Both the position numbers and the translations under genes were made by a program. This document shows positions 14,511 to 24,739 of a stretch of 64,000 nucleotides of DNA, one piece after another. The notes below the pieces were generated by a model. The model saw only the letters and a program-made list of their open reading frames with translations. It did not search any database and was not told where the DNA came from. The stretch is from contig NZ_JAODOQ010000001.1 in assembly GCF_025398315.1 (NCBI RefSeq), positions 2,728,001 through 2,792,000 of the forward strand. The letters are read 5' to 3'. This DNA is from Shewanella phaeophyticola (lineage in GTDB: Bacteria > Pseudomonadota > Gammaproteobacteria > Enterobacterales > Shewanellaceae). The stretch's first letter is position 1; each line of letters starts with the position of its first letter.

Positions 14511-16949
14511 CTATTGCACTAACATCACGGCACTAGCGAGTACCGCTGCACATGTCGATTTGGCAATCGTTCTTGTGCGCTCAGCATCGCAGGCACCACT
14601 GCACACCGACAAGCCGGTCACCAAACTGTCTAATTCTGCATAAACATCGCTTTGGCTAGGTTGGTTACTCAATGACAATGGCATTAATTGATTAATTAAC
14701 GGGTTCAGTAAATTGCTCCTCTGAGCAGTGCTCAATGCCTCACTAGGCACAGCGGTAAAATCAACATCAGGGAACCAATTACCTCGAATTGTATTATCTT
14801 CAATTGCCGAGTCGCAGTAAGCAATCGCTAATTGGGTAATGCCCATTTGCTGCGCTGAAATAAAGGTTTCAATGTTCTCAAGGCTAGGTAATTGACGTTT
14901 AACCAGCTCATAAGTCTCAAACACCTTGGTTGATTGCTGCGCCACTCCGGTTAGCACACTCATGCTGTGATTAATTTCAGCAAAGTTACGCACACCCACT
15001 TGAGCTGACTCAGTCGTGGCAGGTACTTCTGTTGGGGTGACAAATACGCCAGGTAGCACCACATTACTGTGCTCGCCGAATTGCTCAAAGGTTAAGAAAA
15101 ACTCATCCTGACTTGCGCCTTTTTCAAGTGCGATAATGGTGCCAAGTGCCGAAATAGAAAACGGCTCAGCAAGCACCTGGCCTGACGATACCGACAAATC
15201 GAGATTAACGTACGACTGACCTTGAGCGCTTTCTTTGCCGTTTATGCCAATGCGTAAGCCTTTTACTTCAAAGCTGTCGCTCACTGGCGTGCCGTCAATA
15301 TTCACAATCGCAGCATTACTGAATAAATAACTGTAATTATCAAATTGGCTTACCTCAAACATCACATAAGTATTAGGTAAATCGATGAGATGACTTATTG
15401 AGAACAGTAAAAAGAACTTTTCACCAACGCCCACTTCATAATTTTGTTGCACTTGCTCAGGTGCTAAAACCCTGTTGTAAAGCGCAAGTAAGCGAACATC
15501 GCCTTGCCATACATGTTGATTAGACGCTTCACGGCCTAAAATGAGCGCAAAGCTGTCATCCCAATTTGCTAATGGGGCAATATCTTCATCCACTACATCA
15601 ATCAGCTGACCGTTCACATAAATACTGCGACCATCAATGGCGTTATAGGTCATCACCACATGTTGCAAAGTCGCTTGCAGCACTTCATCAGCGTCGGGGG
15701 TACTTAATGCAGGCTCACCGTTATTATTGGATGATTCTGTACGCAACATAAAGTCATAATTATATAGTGTTTGCCCAAGAGTAAAGTTACGTGCGTCGTC
15801 GCCTGCAGAATAAGTCACAATACGGGCAGGACCTTCTTGGGTGACATTGTTTGGTGTTACCCAGGCTTCAACCGAAAACTCACCTGTAGCGGTAATTAAA
15901 TCGTGTAACTTTTTACTATTGGCGGTACTAGCTTGCGCTTTACCATCAATAAATGACAACCCCCAGCTGCCTAACCATTCTACATCACCCGTTAAGGTTA
16001 AATTTGCCGCAGGAGAAATACCCGAGGTGTCATAAGCAATGGTGCCCTCGCCGGTTTTGAATTGGTATAGCGCAATCACGTCAGTTTCAAAACGGCCACC
16101 GCTTGATGCAGTAATACCGTCCGTTAACCGCAACGATTTAGACACCACCATATCAGGTGAGATTTCATCAAGTTCAATGCCGTCGCTTAATGCAGTAATC
16201 GCATCGCGCATTTCAATACTGTCGTCTAAACAGTTATTCCAACAGTTATGAAACTCAGAGCCTAAGCGCACCACTAATCGTGATTGTGCTGGGGTATCTA
16301 AATTGATCACCCCTTTTGCGGCTTCATACGCTTGTTCGATATCATTGCTGGCAAAAAAGGGCGACTGTGCAGCTGGCACACCTTCGTTATGGCAAGAGAC
16401 ACAATGTTGATACACAACCGGATACACATGCTGGCTGAATAAGCTGCTGTCATCTGGGTAGTTTTTGCTTGAGCCAGGGTCTCTTATAACCGGTGCGGTT
16501 AGCTCAATAGTATTGGCTGTGCTCACTCGGTCATCAGCCCATAACTTAATCCACTGCGTCATGGTTTCGCCACAAGCGGAGTCACTTGCCAACCAACAAT
16601 TGTGCCCGCCCGCGACTTTACTGACTAAACGCGAAGCATTAGGCTCGGTTAAATCAACTAAAGGATTAGTGGCGGCATAAGCGTCGTTAACATCATTACG
16701 GCTGGCAAAATAAGGGGCTTGATTACCTTCGGTATGACAAGCACCGCACTTATCTTGGGTCGACATGTTGTCCCACAACGACGTCTTGTATTTTTGAATA
16801 TCGGCCGTTGCCGCGGCAGAGCCGGTATACACATCAGATGTAGGAGTTTGCTGAGCGGGTGGATTTTCTTCAACATCGCCACCACCACAGGCACTTAAGC
16901 CAAACAGTAATGAGACAAAAACAAGGCGTTTAAACAGTAAATGCTTCAT
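14511..16949 (-). CDS. haem c- and LamG-domain lipoprotein
   Basis: An 812-residue lipoprotein: signal peptide with lipobox LSACGGG at residues 19-22. Two CxxCH haem c motifs, DKCGACH (about residue 68) and QHCVSCH (about 183), each lie in a cytochrome-like repeat. A LamG/concanavalin-like domain follows at about 290-505, with typical EAWVTP and YNRVLAPEQV. The C-terminal 300 residues are unrecognised. The likely site is the outer-membrane surface or periplasm, combining electron transfer with glycan or protein binding. GGGAGA lies eight bases before the ATG and overlaps the upstream gene's stop, so the two are coupled. Confidence 0.85.
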   Translation of the reverse strand: MKHLLFKRLVFVSLLFGLSACGGGDVEENPPAQQTPTSDVYTGSAAATADIQKYKTSLWDNMSTQDKCGACHTEGNQAPYFASRNDVNDAYAATNPLVDLTEPNASRLVSKVAGGHNCWLASDSACGETMTQWIKLWADDRVSTANTIELTAPVIRDPGSSKNYPDDSSLFSQHVYPVVYQHCVSCHNEGVPAAQSPFFASNDIEQAYEAAKGVINLDTPAQSRLVVRLGSEFHNCWNNCLDDSIEMRDAITALSDGIELDEISPDMVVSKSLRLTDGITASSGGRFETDVIALYQFKTGEGTIAYDTSGISPAANLTLTGDVEWLGSWGLSFIDGKAQASTANSKKLHDLITATGEFSVEAWVTPNNVTQEGPARIVTYSAGDDARNFTLGQTLYNYDFMLRTESSNNNGEPALSTPDADEVLQATLQHVVMTYNAIDGRSIYVNGQLIDVVDEDIAPLANWDDSFALILGREASNQHVWQGDVRLLALYNRVLAPEQVQQNYEVGVGEKFFLLFSISHLIDLPNTYVMFEVSQFDNYSYLFSNAAIVNIDGTPVSDSFEVKGLRIGINGKESAQGQSYVNLDLSVSSGQVLAEPFSISALGTIIALEKGASQDEFFLTFEQFGEHSNVVLPGVFVTPTEVPATTESAQVGVRNFAEINHSMSVLTGVAQQSTKVFETYELVKRQLPSLENIETFISAQQMGITQLAIAYCDSAIEDNTIRGNWFPDVDFTAVPSEALSTAQRSNLLNPLINQLMPLSLSNQPSQSDVYAELDSLVTGLSVCSGACDAERTRTIAKSTCAAVLASAVMLVQ

Positions 16950-16951
16950 GT

Positions 16952-18219
16952 TTATTCTCCCATGCAGTAGTTGCCAACTTCGGCAAATACTCGCTTAAGT
17001 TGATAAGCATTCTGCTTAAATGAGGCTGTGGTTGCGCTAATTTGCGCAATATCGGCTTGGCTTTCTGCCTCACGCAAACACACTGACTTAAATACCTTTT
17101 TCACCTGGCATTGTGCAAAGGCATTGCTATTAGCCAACTCTTCTCCAAACGATTTAGCGCCACTGCCCTGGCCGGGTAAGCCGCTGTCCCAGCCTAATTT
17201 TTGATTGGCCATTCGCGCCAATAATTTTGCCAATCATCATTTGGCGTCACAAACCCATAGGGAAAACTGGTCGAGTTAATATGGTATTTAGCTTGAACGC
17301 GAGTGCCCGTGTCGGGATCGGTCTGACCGCTGGTGTTATAAGCAATTGCGCCGCTTTCCCCCGTTGGGTCCTGCTCGAGGTTAAACTCATAATTATAGTA
17401 AGCAAATGCTTGGGCTAATGGATCCATACCGCTGTGACAACTTGAGCAGTTATTAATAAACAAACGGCTGTCGCCACCAGGGCTACGGCTCACATCTTGG
17501 CGAATACGGTCAGTTGAACGAGTATTGTCTTTAAGCGGCTCTAAATCGGTACATAAATGGTTCATTAAAGTAAAGCGGAACATTGCGCGGTTAGTGCCTA
17601 AATAAAAGAACTCTTTGGCAGCGGCGCGGCTAGTTAGCACTCCTGCGGTGGCAGATGAAGGCAAACCGTTTAAACTTGATTGAGTGGTGCGTTCAAGCCC
17701 CTCTTTTAAATCAATAAATTGGTCTTCTAATGCTTGATAGTGCGCATTATCATTACGGTTGTAAGCGGGTAAATTTAAACTGTTTTTACCCACGTACACC
17801 ATATCAGCTTGCAAGATTTCTCTAAAATCAACATCGTCTCTCACGGCCCCTATCACAGTGGCGGAATAGTCATTTAAGGGCGCAAAAACATCTTGGTCAA
17901 TGTTAGTCCACGGTGTGGCAAATAACTTAAGTGTGGTGGAGTAAAATGCAGGGGTTTCCATGGCAAGATAGGCCGCTTCAATGGGTTTTCCATCATCCAA
18001 TAACGCAGCCATACTCAGCAACGTGGCCTCAGAGGCTGCAACACCGGCAATACGGTCGTGTAATTGTTTTGCTTGCTCTAAACTGCCGGCACATACATTC
18101 ACCGATAATAAGCTTAACGCCCCAAGCGTCAATAGATTAATAACATGCTTAACTGACATGATTGTTCCCAAATAAGATAATAAGCTCCGGCTTGTTACCG
18201 TACGAAGACGCTCCTTCAT
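16952..18219 (-). CDS. exported haem c protein, DUF1588-like C-terminus; frameshift near 17210
   Basis: After restoring one G in a GG run near 17210 (reading WREWANQKLGW) the product is about 422 residues. A hydrophobic signal peptide ends at NVCAG. One haem c motif, NNCSSCHSGMDPLAQAF, resembles the CxxCH-x-DP-x-G/A-x-A core of DUF1588 proteins of planctomycete-type cytochromes. The start at 18219 follows AAGGAGAC; the ATG at 18159, which gives a standard signal peptide directly, is an alternative. It heads the minus-strand set and is divergent from the HzsA-like gene. The frame break may be a sequence error. Confidence 0.7.
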
Positions 18220-18324
18220 ACTGTCTCCTTTTTCACACTGACCTCTTAGCCATAAACTTGCTCTGACGTAGATAAATGCTCGATTTTTGAACGCCAGATA
18301 ATGTTTACCGACGCTATTGAACAC

Positions 18325-18607
18325 ACTTGCAGTGAGTATTTTTCAAGCAATTTTTATCATGAATGGTGCTGATTAAATCATTCAATGAGCCACATTAAAA
18401 GTTTTTATTTTGTTAATTTTTTTGACACTGCCAGCCAATTGATTGACGTCAAAAAAGTGCCTGGAGCCGTCAAAAAAAAGTGTTAAAACAATTTACATAA
18501 AAGTCTTGAAACACTGAGCCTACAAGGCAATAATGTCAAGTGCAATCAGGTTTCACTAAGATATTTACAGCAATCATTACAATAATAATAACCGTAAAGG
18601 AAAACAA
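18325..18607. promoter_or_regulatory. divergent promoter region with inverted repeats
   Basis: The space between the two divergent arms contains TTTTTTTGAC (18417-18426), its inverse GTCAAAAAA (18448-18456) and a second GTCAAAAAAAA (18469-18479). The perfect palindrome TTGACGTCAA (18443-18452) overlaps the middle repeat. This is a good candidate operator serving both arms. No factor is identified and no -10/-35 pair is assigned. Confidence 0.45.
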
Positions 18608-21265
18608 ATGAGGCCGACTTGGGGCTATAACATAATCGTGCTAACAGTAACCACATTGTTAATAGGATGTTACACTGAGACAGCGATAAAAGATGAACAG
18701 CCTGACCCCGTTCTTGTGGAATATCCGGTGGCTTACATCGAGCGAAACTTAACCGCTGTCGATCAATCACCTGCACAATTTGATACCCTCAACCCAGCTT
18801 ATTTTAATCCTGGTGCGCAACTATTAATTAAACGAAATGCCTTTGCCGACTCTCCAGCCACTAACTTAACAACCAGCTTATTTGGTGAAGATCAGCTTAT
18901 TGATATTCGCGATCTTTCCGTTTCTGACGACGGCCAACAAATGCTGATGGCGATCCGCGCTCCAGAAATTGACGATGCAGACGATGATGAGCAGCCTACA
19001 TGGAACATTTGGCGTTACACAGTTGCCGATGAAACCCTAGAACGCGTTATAACTAGCGATGTGACCGCAGAGCAAGCCGATGACTTAATGCCGAGCTTTT
19101 TACCCGACGGCAGAATTGTGTTTGCCTCAACTCGCCAGCGTTTATCACGGGCTATTTTACTCGACGAAGGTAAACCGCAATACACGGCATTAGATGAAAG
19201 CCGCAACAATGAAACCTTCAACATCCACGTAATGGATCCAGACGGCAGCACCATCACACAGCTTAGCTTCAATTTAAGCCACGATTTTTATCCTTTAGTA
19301 TTGCAAAGCGGTAAAATCTTATACAGCAGATGGGACCGGATGGGCGCCGACCATGGGGTAAACTTATACCGCATGAATCCCGATGGCAGCGACAATGAAC
19401 TCGTGTTTGGTTGGCATTCACATCAACTCAATTTAGATGGGCAAACGGAATCAATTGATTTTGTAAAGCCACAACAATTACCTAACGGCGACATTTTGAT
19501 GCTGTTAACCTCACAAGATGACAGCGTAATTCAAAAACGTCCTGTGGTCATTAATATCGATGACTATATTGATGCAGAGCAAGCCACTGCGACATCTGGT
19601 GCCGAGGGCAGTGCCATTACTGACGCTGAACTATCTGATTTTAGCTTTACATTTTCAACAGAACTGTCTCAAACAGGTCGCTTGAATCACTTATTTCCCC
19701 TCCCCGACACCAGCCAACGTTACTTAATGAGTTGGGATTTATGTCGAGTGGTAGTCAACGATGTTATTCGTGCTTGCGGCCAGTTAACCGCTGAGCAACT
19801 GGCTGATGAAAACCTGATCCAAGCTGACCCGTTATACGAATTATGGCTACTTGATAACGCCGAAAACACCCAGCAGTTAGTTGCTACAACCGCTCAAGGA
19901 ACCGTGTTAACTGAGTCTGTGGTATTGCAACCAAGCTCGCAGCCTAAAACCTTTATTGCCGATAAAGTGGTCGGCAATGAACTCGACTCACAGCTTAGCC
20001 AAGCGTTAGCGGGCTCAATCCACATTCGCAGCGTGTATGACTTTGACGGTATCGACAGCACCGCCAATGCCGGTGGGATCAGTCAATTAAGTGATCCATC
20101 ACAAACACCTGCAGCTAATTTACCTGCACGTTTTTTACGTATTGTTCGGGGCGTGCCCATGCCACCGGATGAGGTGCGCGACATTCCAAACACGGATTTT
20201 GGTCGCAGTAATAATCAACTCATGCGCGAGATTATTGGTTATAGCCCTATTCAACCCGATGGTTCGGTTAAAATTAAAGTACCAGCCAACGTGCCGTTAG
20301 CCATTAGCGTGTTAGATGCAGATGGCCAACGTATCGGAGGCCGCCATCGTCAATGGATAACATTAATCCCAGGTGAAACCTTAGAATGTATCGGTTGTCA
20401 TACCGCCAACAGCCCATTACCTCATGGCCGATTAGACGCCCAAGCAGACAGCATTAACCCTGGCGCGACCGGCGGTTTTGCTTACCCTAATGCCAGCAAC
20501 AACATCATCCCAGAGCAAGGGCAAACCATGGCCGAAGCTGATGAAATGGTCAATGGCCTTGCCGAGTTAACGGCCAGCCTGTCCTATCGAGACATTTGGA
20601 CTAACCCAGTATTGTCAGACGTTAATCCAAGCATTGATTACAACTACAGCAATTTAGCCACGCCAGCCCCAACGGGCAACGAATGTTTTGATAACTGGAC
20701 AGCTTATTGCCGCATACAAATCAATTATGTTGAGCACATTCAGCCACTGTGGGATCTTGCAAGGCCTGTTGTCGACACAGCAACTCAACTGATCGTTGCC
20801 GACAATACCTGTACTAGTTGCCACAATATTGTCGATGCCGACGGCGCAGCCCAGGTGCCTGCAGGGCAATTGTCATTAGTCAATGCAGCGTCTAGCGACG
20901 AACCTGCCCATTTAACCTCATACCGCGAACTGCTGTTTAACGATGTAGAGCAAGAAGAAGTGGATGGCATTTTAATCGACAGGTTAATTGAAGTGCTCGA
21001 TGCCGACGGCAACGTGGTGTATCAGGTTGACAGTAATGGCGAGCTTATTCTCGACGCTGATGGTAACCCTATTCCAGTGTTAACCACGGTCAATGTGCCC
21101 GCCATTTTATCGACTAACGGCGCCAGTGCAAGCAGCACATTTTTTGAGGTGATGAACAACACCACACATCAAACTATGTTGTCGGCAGATGAGCTCAAAT
21201 TGCTCAACGAATGGTTAGACATTGGCGCCCAATATTACAACACGCCATTTTACTCACAGGACTAA
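18608..21265 (+). CDS. HzsA-like (hydrazine synthase alpha-related) haem c lipoprotein
   Basis: An 885-residue lipoprotein with lipobox LIGCYTE near residue 20. Residues 60-330 show WD40/TolB-like strands (LMPSFLPDGRIVFASTRQR, NIHVMDPDGS). Two haem c motifs follow: ECIGCHTANS (about 596) and TCTSCHNIVDADG (about 736). This matches HzsA-related proteins, which combine a beta-propeller with haem c domains; hydrazine synthesis itself is not implied. A strong AAAGGAAAACAA ribosome site precedes the ATG. It is the first gene of the plus-strand operon and probably an envelope redox or binding protein. Confidence 0.8.
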   Translation: MRPTWGYNIIVLTVTTLLIGCYTETAIKDEQPDPVLVEYPVAYIERNLTAVDQSPAQFDTLNPAYFNPGAQLLIKRNAFADSPATNLTTSLFGEDQLIDIRDLSVSDDGQQMLMAIRAPEIDDADDDEQPTWNIWRYTVADETLERVITSDVTAEQADDLMPSFLPDGRIVFASTRQRLSRAILLDEGKPQYTALDESRNNETFNIHVMDPDGSTITQLSFNLSHDFYPLVLQSGKILYSRWDRMGADHGVNLYRMNPDGSDNELVFGWHSHQLNLDGQTESIDFVKPQQLPNGDILMLLTSQDDSVIQKRPVVINIDDYIDAEQATATSGAEGSAITDAELSDFSFTFSTELSQTGRLNHLFPLPDTSQRYLMSWDLCRVVVNDVIRACGQLTAEQLADENLIQADPLYELWLLDNAENTQQLVATTAQGTVLTESVVLQPSSQPKTFIADKVVGNELDSQLSQALAGSIHIRSVYDFDGIDSTANAGGISQLSDPSQTPAANLPARFLRIVRGVPMPPDEVRDIPNTDFGRSNNQLMREIIGYSPIQPDGSVKIKVPANVPLAISVLDADGQRIGGRHRQWITLIPGETLECIGCHTANSPLPHGRLDAQADSINPGATGGFAYPNASNNIIPEQGQTMAEADEMVNGLAELTASLSYRDIWTNPVLSDVNPSIDYNYSNLATPAPTGNECFDNWTAYCRIQINYVEHIQPLWDLARPVVDTATQLIVADNTCTSCHNIVDADGAAQVPAGQLSLVNAASSDEPAHLTSYRELLFNDVEQEEVDGILIDRLIEVLDADGNVVYQVDSNGELILDADGNPIPVLTTVNVPAILSTNGASASSTFFEVMNNTTHQTMLSADELKLLNEWLDIGAQYYNTPFYSQD

Positions 21266-21320
21266 CTAAGCACAGCGCCAACCCAATCCGTTGGCGCAAT
21301 AGACTTTGCGATAGGGAATT

Positions 21321-22062
21321 ATGCTGACTTACATACGCAACACCTGCCTGCTACTGACACTATTGTGCTTAAGCCCAATATTACAGGCTGAAGACAACCC
21401 GAGTTTACGTATCGACGTACCTTTTGTTGAGCTGCACTCAGGTGCCGAGTGCGGGCTACCCAGTGGTATCGGTTATTGAAAAAAATGAGATGGTCAGCGT
21501 ATTACTTAAACGCACCTCTTGGTTAAAAGTAAAAGACAAACGTGGCATTGAAGGCTGGTTTCATGAAGATGATTTATTGGGCTTATCTCAAGACGGTCAA
21601 GCCATTAGCGCCACACAAATCACAGCGCAAGACGTGATAAACCGTCAATTTGAAGCAGGGATGATGTACGGCGATCTAGAAGAGTCCAACTTTTATAACT
21701 TGTTTGCTGGTTATGCCTTTACCCCCGTCTTTAGCGCGGAGTTATCAGCAGGTAAAGCGTTGGGGAGCATTTCAGACAGTGATGTATTTGAAGTGATGTT
21801 ACTCAGCCAGCCAATGCCAGATTTACTCGTTGTGCCTTACATCGGCGTTGGCGCGGGGGTCATTAATACCGAACCTCATAGCGTGTTAGCCGACACCGAG
21901 TCACGCCGTAGCACGCTAATGAGCGCCGCGGCTGGCATTAAATACCACCTTGCCCGTAATTTTATATTACGCGCCGAATACAAACTCTCGTTAGCCTTAA
22001 CCGACCGAGATGAAAATGAAGAGATCCAAACATGGAAAATAGGATTCAGCGTATTTTTTTAA
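21321..22062 (+). CDS. SH3-like/outer-membrane barrel protein; frameshift near 21443
   Basis: The reading starts at the ATG at 21321 with signal peptide LLLTLLCLSPILQAE and runs into an SH3-like segment (IDVPFVELHSG), then needs one base removed near 21443 to continue as AGYPVVSVIEKNE. About 246 residues result. The C-terminal 140 residues have alternating strand patterns and end in the aromatic IGFSVFF, as in outer-membrane beta-barrels. It overlaps the next gene by 31 bases. A role as a small barrel with a periplasmic SH3 domain is inferred. Confidence 0.7.
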
Positions 22063-22694
22063 TGCCATTACTGACCGCCAGCACCTTGGCGTTGAGTGCA
22101 TTAACCCCAAGCTCAGTTGCCTTTGCTGCTGATGATACCGCTAACACTGTTAAAGCGGATGTAGAGCGCCGCGATGTGCTTGACGACCTACTCGACACTG
22201 AAAACTTTGAAGCCGGGCTTCAGGGCGGCATCATGTCGATTGAGGATTTTGAGTCCAGCTCATGGCTTAGCGCGCATCTTGGCTATCACATCAGCGAGCA
22301 TTTTTATGTTAAAGCCCGCTACGCCCAAGCTAAAGCAGGCAAAACCAGTTTTGAAAAGCTTGCCAATGCCGCGCCGCTGTTAACCGACGACGAGCGAGAG
22401 CTAACGTATTACGGCTTAAACATTGGCTATAACTTGCTGCCTGGTGAAATCTTTTTCAGTAAAGACACAGTGTTTAATAGCGTGTTTTCAGTTGAACTCG
22501 GTGGCGGTAACACCGACTTTGCCGGTGACGAACAGTTTACCGTTAACTTAACCGCCAACTATCGAGTGTTTTTAACCGACTGGATAGCATGGGACTTAAG
22601 CATGAGTGATTACCTGTTTAACACAGAGGTTACTGGCGAATCTAAAACCACACACAACTTAAGCTTTGCTACCGGCGTGTCGTTTTATTTTTAA
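22032..22694 (+). CDS. outer-membrane beta-barrel protein
   Basis: A 220-residue protein with signal peptide ending at VAFAAD. About eight amphipathic strands (HISEHFYVKARYAQ, YYGLNIGYNLL, VFSVELGGG) lead to a C-terminal Phe, FATGVSFYF, the usual barrel-assembly signal. It is similar in layout to the preceding gene product, suggesting an ancient paralogous pair. The substrate or partner is unknown; it may form part of the envelope machine powered by the ExbBD genes downstream. Confidence 0.8.
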   Translation: MENRIQRIFLMPLLTASTLALSALTPSSVAFAADDTANTVKADVERRDVLDDLLDTENFEAGLQGGIMSIEDFESSSWLSAHLGYHISEHFYVKARYAQAKAGKTSFEKLANAAPLLTDDERELTYYGLNIGYNLLPGEIFFSKDTVFNSVFSVELGGGNTDFAGDEQFTVNLTANYRVFLTDWIAWDLSMSDYLFNTEVTGESKTTHNLSFATGVSFYF

Positions 22695-22747
22695 TATTTT
22701 GCTGATTTAAAATAAGTACTTATAAGAAAAACCAATAAGGAAATACA

Positions 22748-23265
22748 ATGTTGTTCAGTCGATTTAGCGGTAAATGTCTTGTTGCCTTAGGTGCATCATT
22801 ATTGTCAATACAATTATTGTCGATGCAGGCTCACGCGCTCACCATTGGTGAAGCCGCACCCGACTTCACCTTAAAAAATCAACAAGGCACTAACCTTAAC
22901 TTAACCGAACAACGCGGTGAAATAATCTTAATCAACTTTTGGGCATCTTGGTGCGGCCTTGCCGTAAAGAAATGCCGGTACTGCAAAAGTTACAAGACAA
23001 GTATCAAGACTTAGGCGTGCAAGTTTGGGGCGTCAACGTTGAGCAAGAAAACCAGGCCGGTAAAGACTTTCTAGCCGATCTTGATTTGAGCTTCTCAATC
23101 TTTTTTGACCAAACCAACTCCTTGTCTAAAACCTATCAGGTTGAAGCCATGCCGACGACGGTGATGATTGATCGTAACGGCAAGGTGCGTTTTGTGTTTC
23201 AAGGCTATCAAGATGGCTATGAAAAAAAATACGCCGCCGCCATTAAACAGCTGATCAGAGAGTAA
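22748..23265 (+). CDS. TlpA-like periplasmic thioredoxin; frameshift near 22957
   Basis: Adding one C to the CC at 22957-22958 restores WASWCGPCRKEMP, the CxxC redox site, and joins the two halves into a 172-residue TlpA/ResA-type protein. It has a signal peptide (MQAHA cleavage), APDFTLKNQQG typical of the family and cis-Pro in EAMPTTVMID. Such proteins reduce disulfides in the periplasm, often for cytochrome c maturation; the many CxxCH proteins in this locus are plausible clients. RBS AAGGAAA precedes the ATG. Confidence 0.85.
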
Positions 23266-23269
23266 ATCG

Positions 23270-23533
23270 ATGATGACATTCACTTTATCACCTCGCCTCA
23301 CCGCCTTGTCGCTTAAAGGCATCGCGCTACTCAGCCTAATTGGACTTAGTGGTTGCTCAAACATGGGTATTGAGCCCTGGGTTAAACCTTACGAGCGCCA
23401 AAACCTGGCCGACCCGATAATGCGCATGAATCGTCACCCAAGCGCCAGTATGCATGTGGCTCACGTACTTGAAGGCCGTGAATCAGCTCGTGGCGCTGAA
23501 GGCACCGGTGGAGGTGGTTGTGGTTGTAACTAA
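23270..23533 (+). CDS. DUF4266 small lipoprotein
   Basis: An 88-residue protein with a lipobox-type signal (LIGLSGCSNM). A conserved short body contains VKPYERQNLADPIMR and MHVAHVLEGRESARG. It ends in a Gly/Cys-rich tail, GGGGCGCN. This pattern is that of DUF4266, found directly before DUF3570 genes, as here. It is four bases after the TlpA gene. The C-terminal Cys pair may bind metal or be a TlpA substrate; this is inference. Confidence 0.88.
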   Translation: MMTFTLSPRLTALSLKGIALLSLIGLSGCSNMGIEPWVKPYERQNLADPIMRMNRHPSASMHVAHVLEGRESARGAEGTGGGGCGCN

Positions 23534-24674
23534 ATGGCTTAATAACAGCGTCAAACTCTTCGCGGCAATATGCCTGGGTTTAACGACCTTAATGGCTCAA
23601 GCAGCTGTGCTCGATCCTGACCGCGCTGATGTGTTGTATCACAGCTACGAAGGGGGCGGCATGACCATTGATGGTGCATCCGTCATGTTGCGAAAAAAGG
23701 CGTCTGAATCGGTGGCGATTACCGCTTACTATTACTTGGACAGCATTTCATCAGCCTCTGTTGATGTGATCAGTACCGCCAGTCCGTACAGCGAAAAACG
23801 CCACGAAGGCCAAATCGGAATTGAATACTTACACGACAAAACCTTAATGTCGCTTAATTTACGTCAAAGTAATGAAGACGATTATTTAGCTCAATCATTT
23901 AGCATTAATGTGTCACAAGACACCTTTGGTGACTTAACCAATCTTAATTTGGGTTTGTCTTACGGCGACAACGAAATTAAGCGTAATGGCGATGACATCT
24001 TTGAAGAACAAAGTGAGCAATATCGTATTCGTGCAGGCATCAATCAAATTTTAACCCGCAACCTCACCGCCAGCCTCAACGTTGAAGCCATTGCCGACAG
24101 TGGTTATTTAAATAACCCTTATCGCACCGTGCGTTATGTCGACAACAGCGTTCCATCGGGTGTGGGGTATCAGGCTGAAGTGTATCCAGAAACCCGCAAT
24201 TCGTTTGCGGCAAAATTATCGGCCAGTTACTTTTTACCTTATCGCGCAGCCTTGTTTTTTCACTACCGCCATTTTAACGACAGTTGGGAAATCACCGCCA
24301 GCGATGTTGAAGTGGGTTATCGACATCCCATTGGTGACAGCTTAGAGCTAGAGCTAAAAGTGCGTTACTACCAGCAAACTCAGGCGGAGTTTTACAGCGA
24401 TTTATTCCCCTATCGTGACGCGCAAAATTATATGGCGCGCGACAAAGAGTTAAGTGACTTTAGCGACATTACCTACGGGCTTGGGATTACTTATCAGCTG
24501 CCAGCATCGGTATCATTTGGCGATACCCGCTCAGAGGCATCGCTTCAATGGGATTATATTGACTTTCAATACAATAATTTTAGGAACCCTAATGCAGAAG
24601 GCGGAGTCGGTAACGAACCCTTTTATGGCTTCTCTGCCAATGTGGTCCGCGCCTTTGTTAGCGTGTACTTTTAA
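23514..24674 (+). CDS. DUF3570 outer-membrane protein
   Basis: About 386 residues with a signal peptide ending at LMAQAAV and the DUF3570 opening DRADVLYHSYEGGGMTIDG. The rest is rich in alternating strands (SLNLRQSNEDDYLAQSF, LELELKVRYYQQT) and ends in VRAFVSVYF, as outer-membrane barrels do. There is no ATG at the expected place; GTG at 23514 or 23520, inside the end of the DUF4266 gene, is the likely start. DUF4266 and DUF3570 genes travel together, so a complex or shared substrate is likely. Confidence 0.85.
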   Translation: MVVVVTKWLNNSVKLFAAICLGLTTLMAQAAVLDPDRADVLYHSYEGGGMTIDGASVMLRKKASESVAITAYYYLDSISSASVDVISTASPYSEKRHEGQIGIEYLHDKTLMSLNLRQSNEDDYLAQSFSINVSQDTFGDLTNLNLGLSYGDNEIKRNGDDIFEEQSEQYRIRAGINQILTRNLTASLNVEAIADSGYLNNPYRTVRYVDNSVPSGVGYQAEVYPETRNSFAAKLSASYFLPYRAALFFHYRHFNDSWEITASDVEVGYRHPIGDSLELELKVRYYQQTQAEFYSDLFPYRDAQNYMARDKELSDFSDITYGLGITYQLPASVSFGDTRSEASLQWDYIDFQYNNFRNPNAEGGVGNEPFYGFSANVVRAFVSVYF

Positions 24675-24739
24675 TGTGTGTATTTAATGTCATCGATAAC
24701 ATATTGACCCTACAACGAAATTGCCAAGGCCTTAACCCT

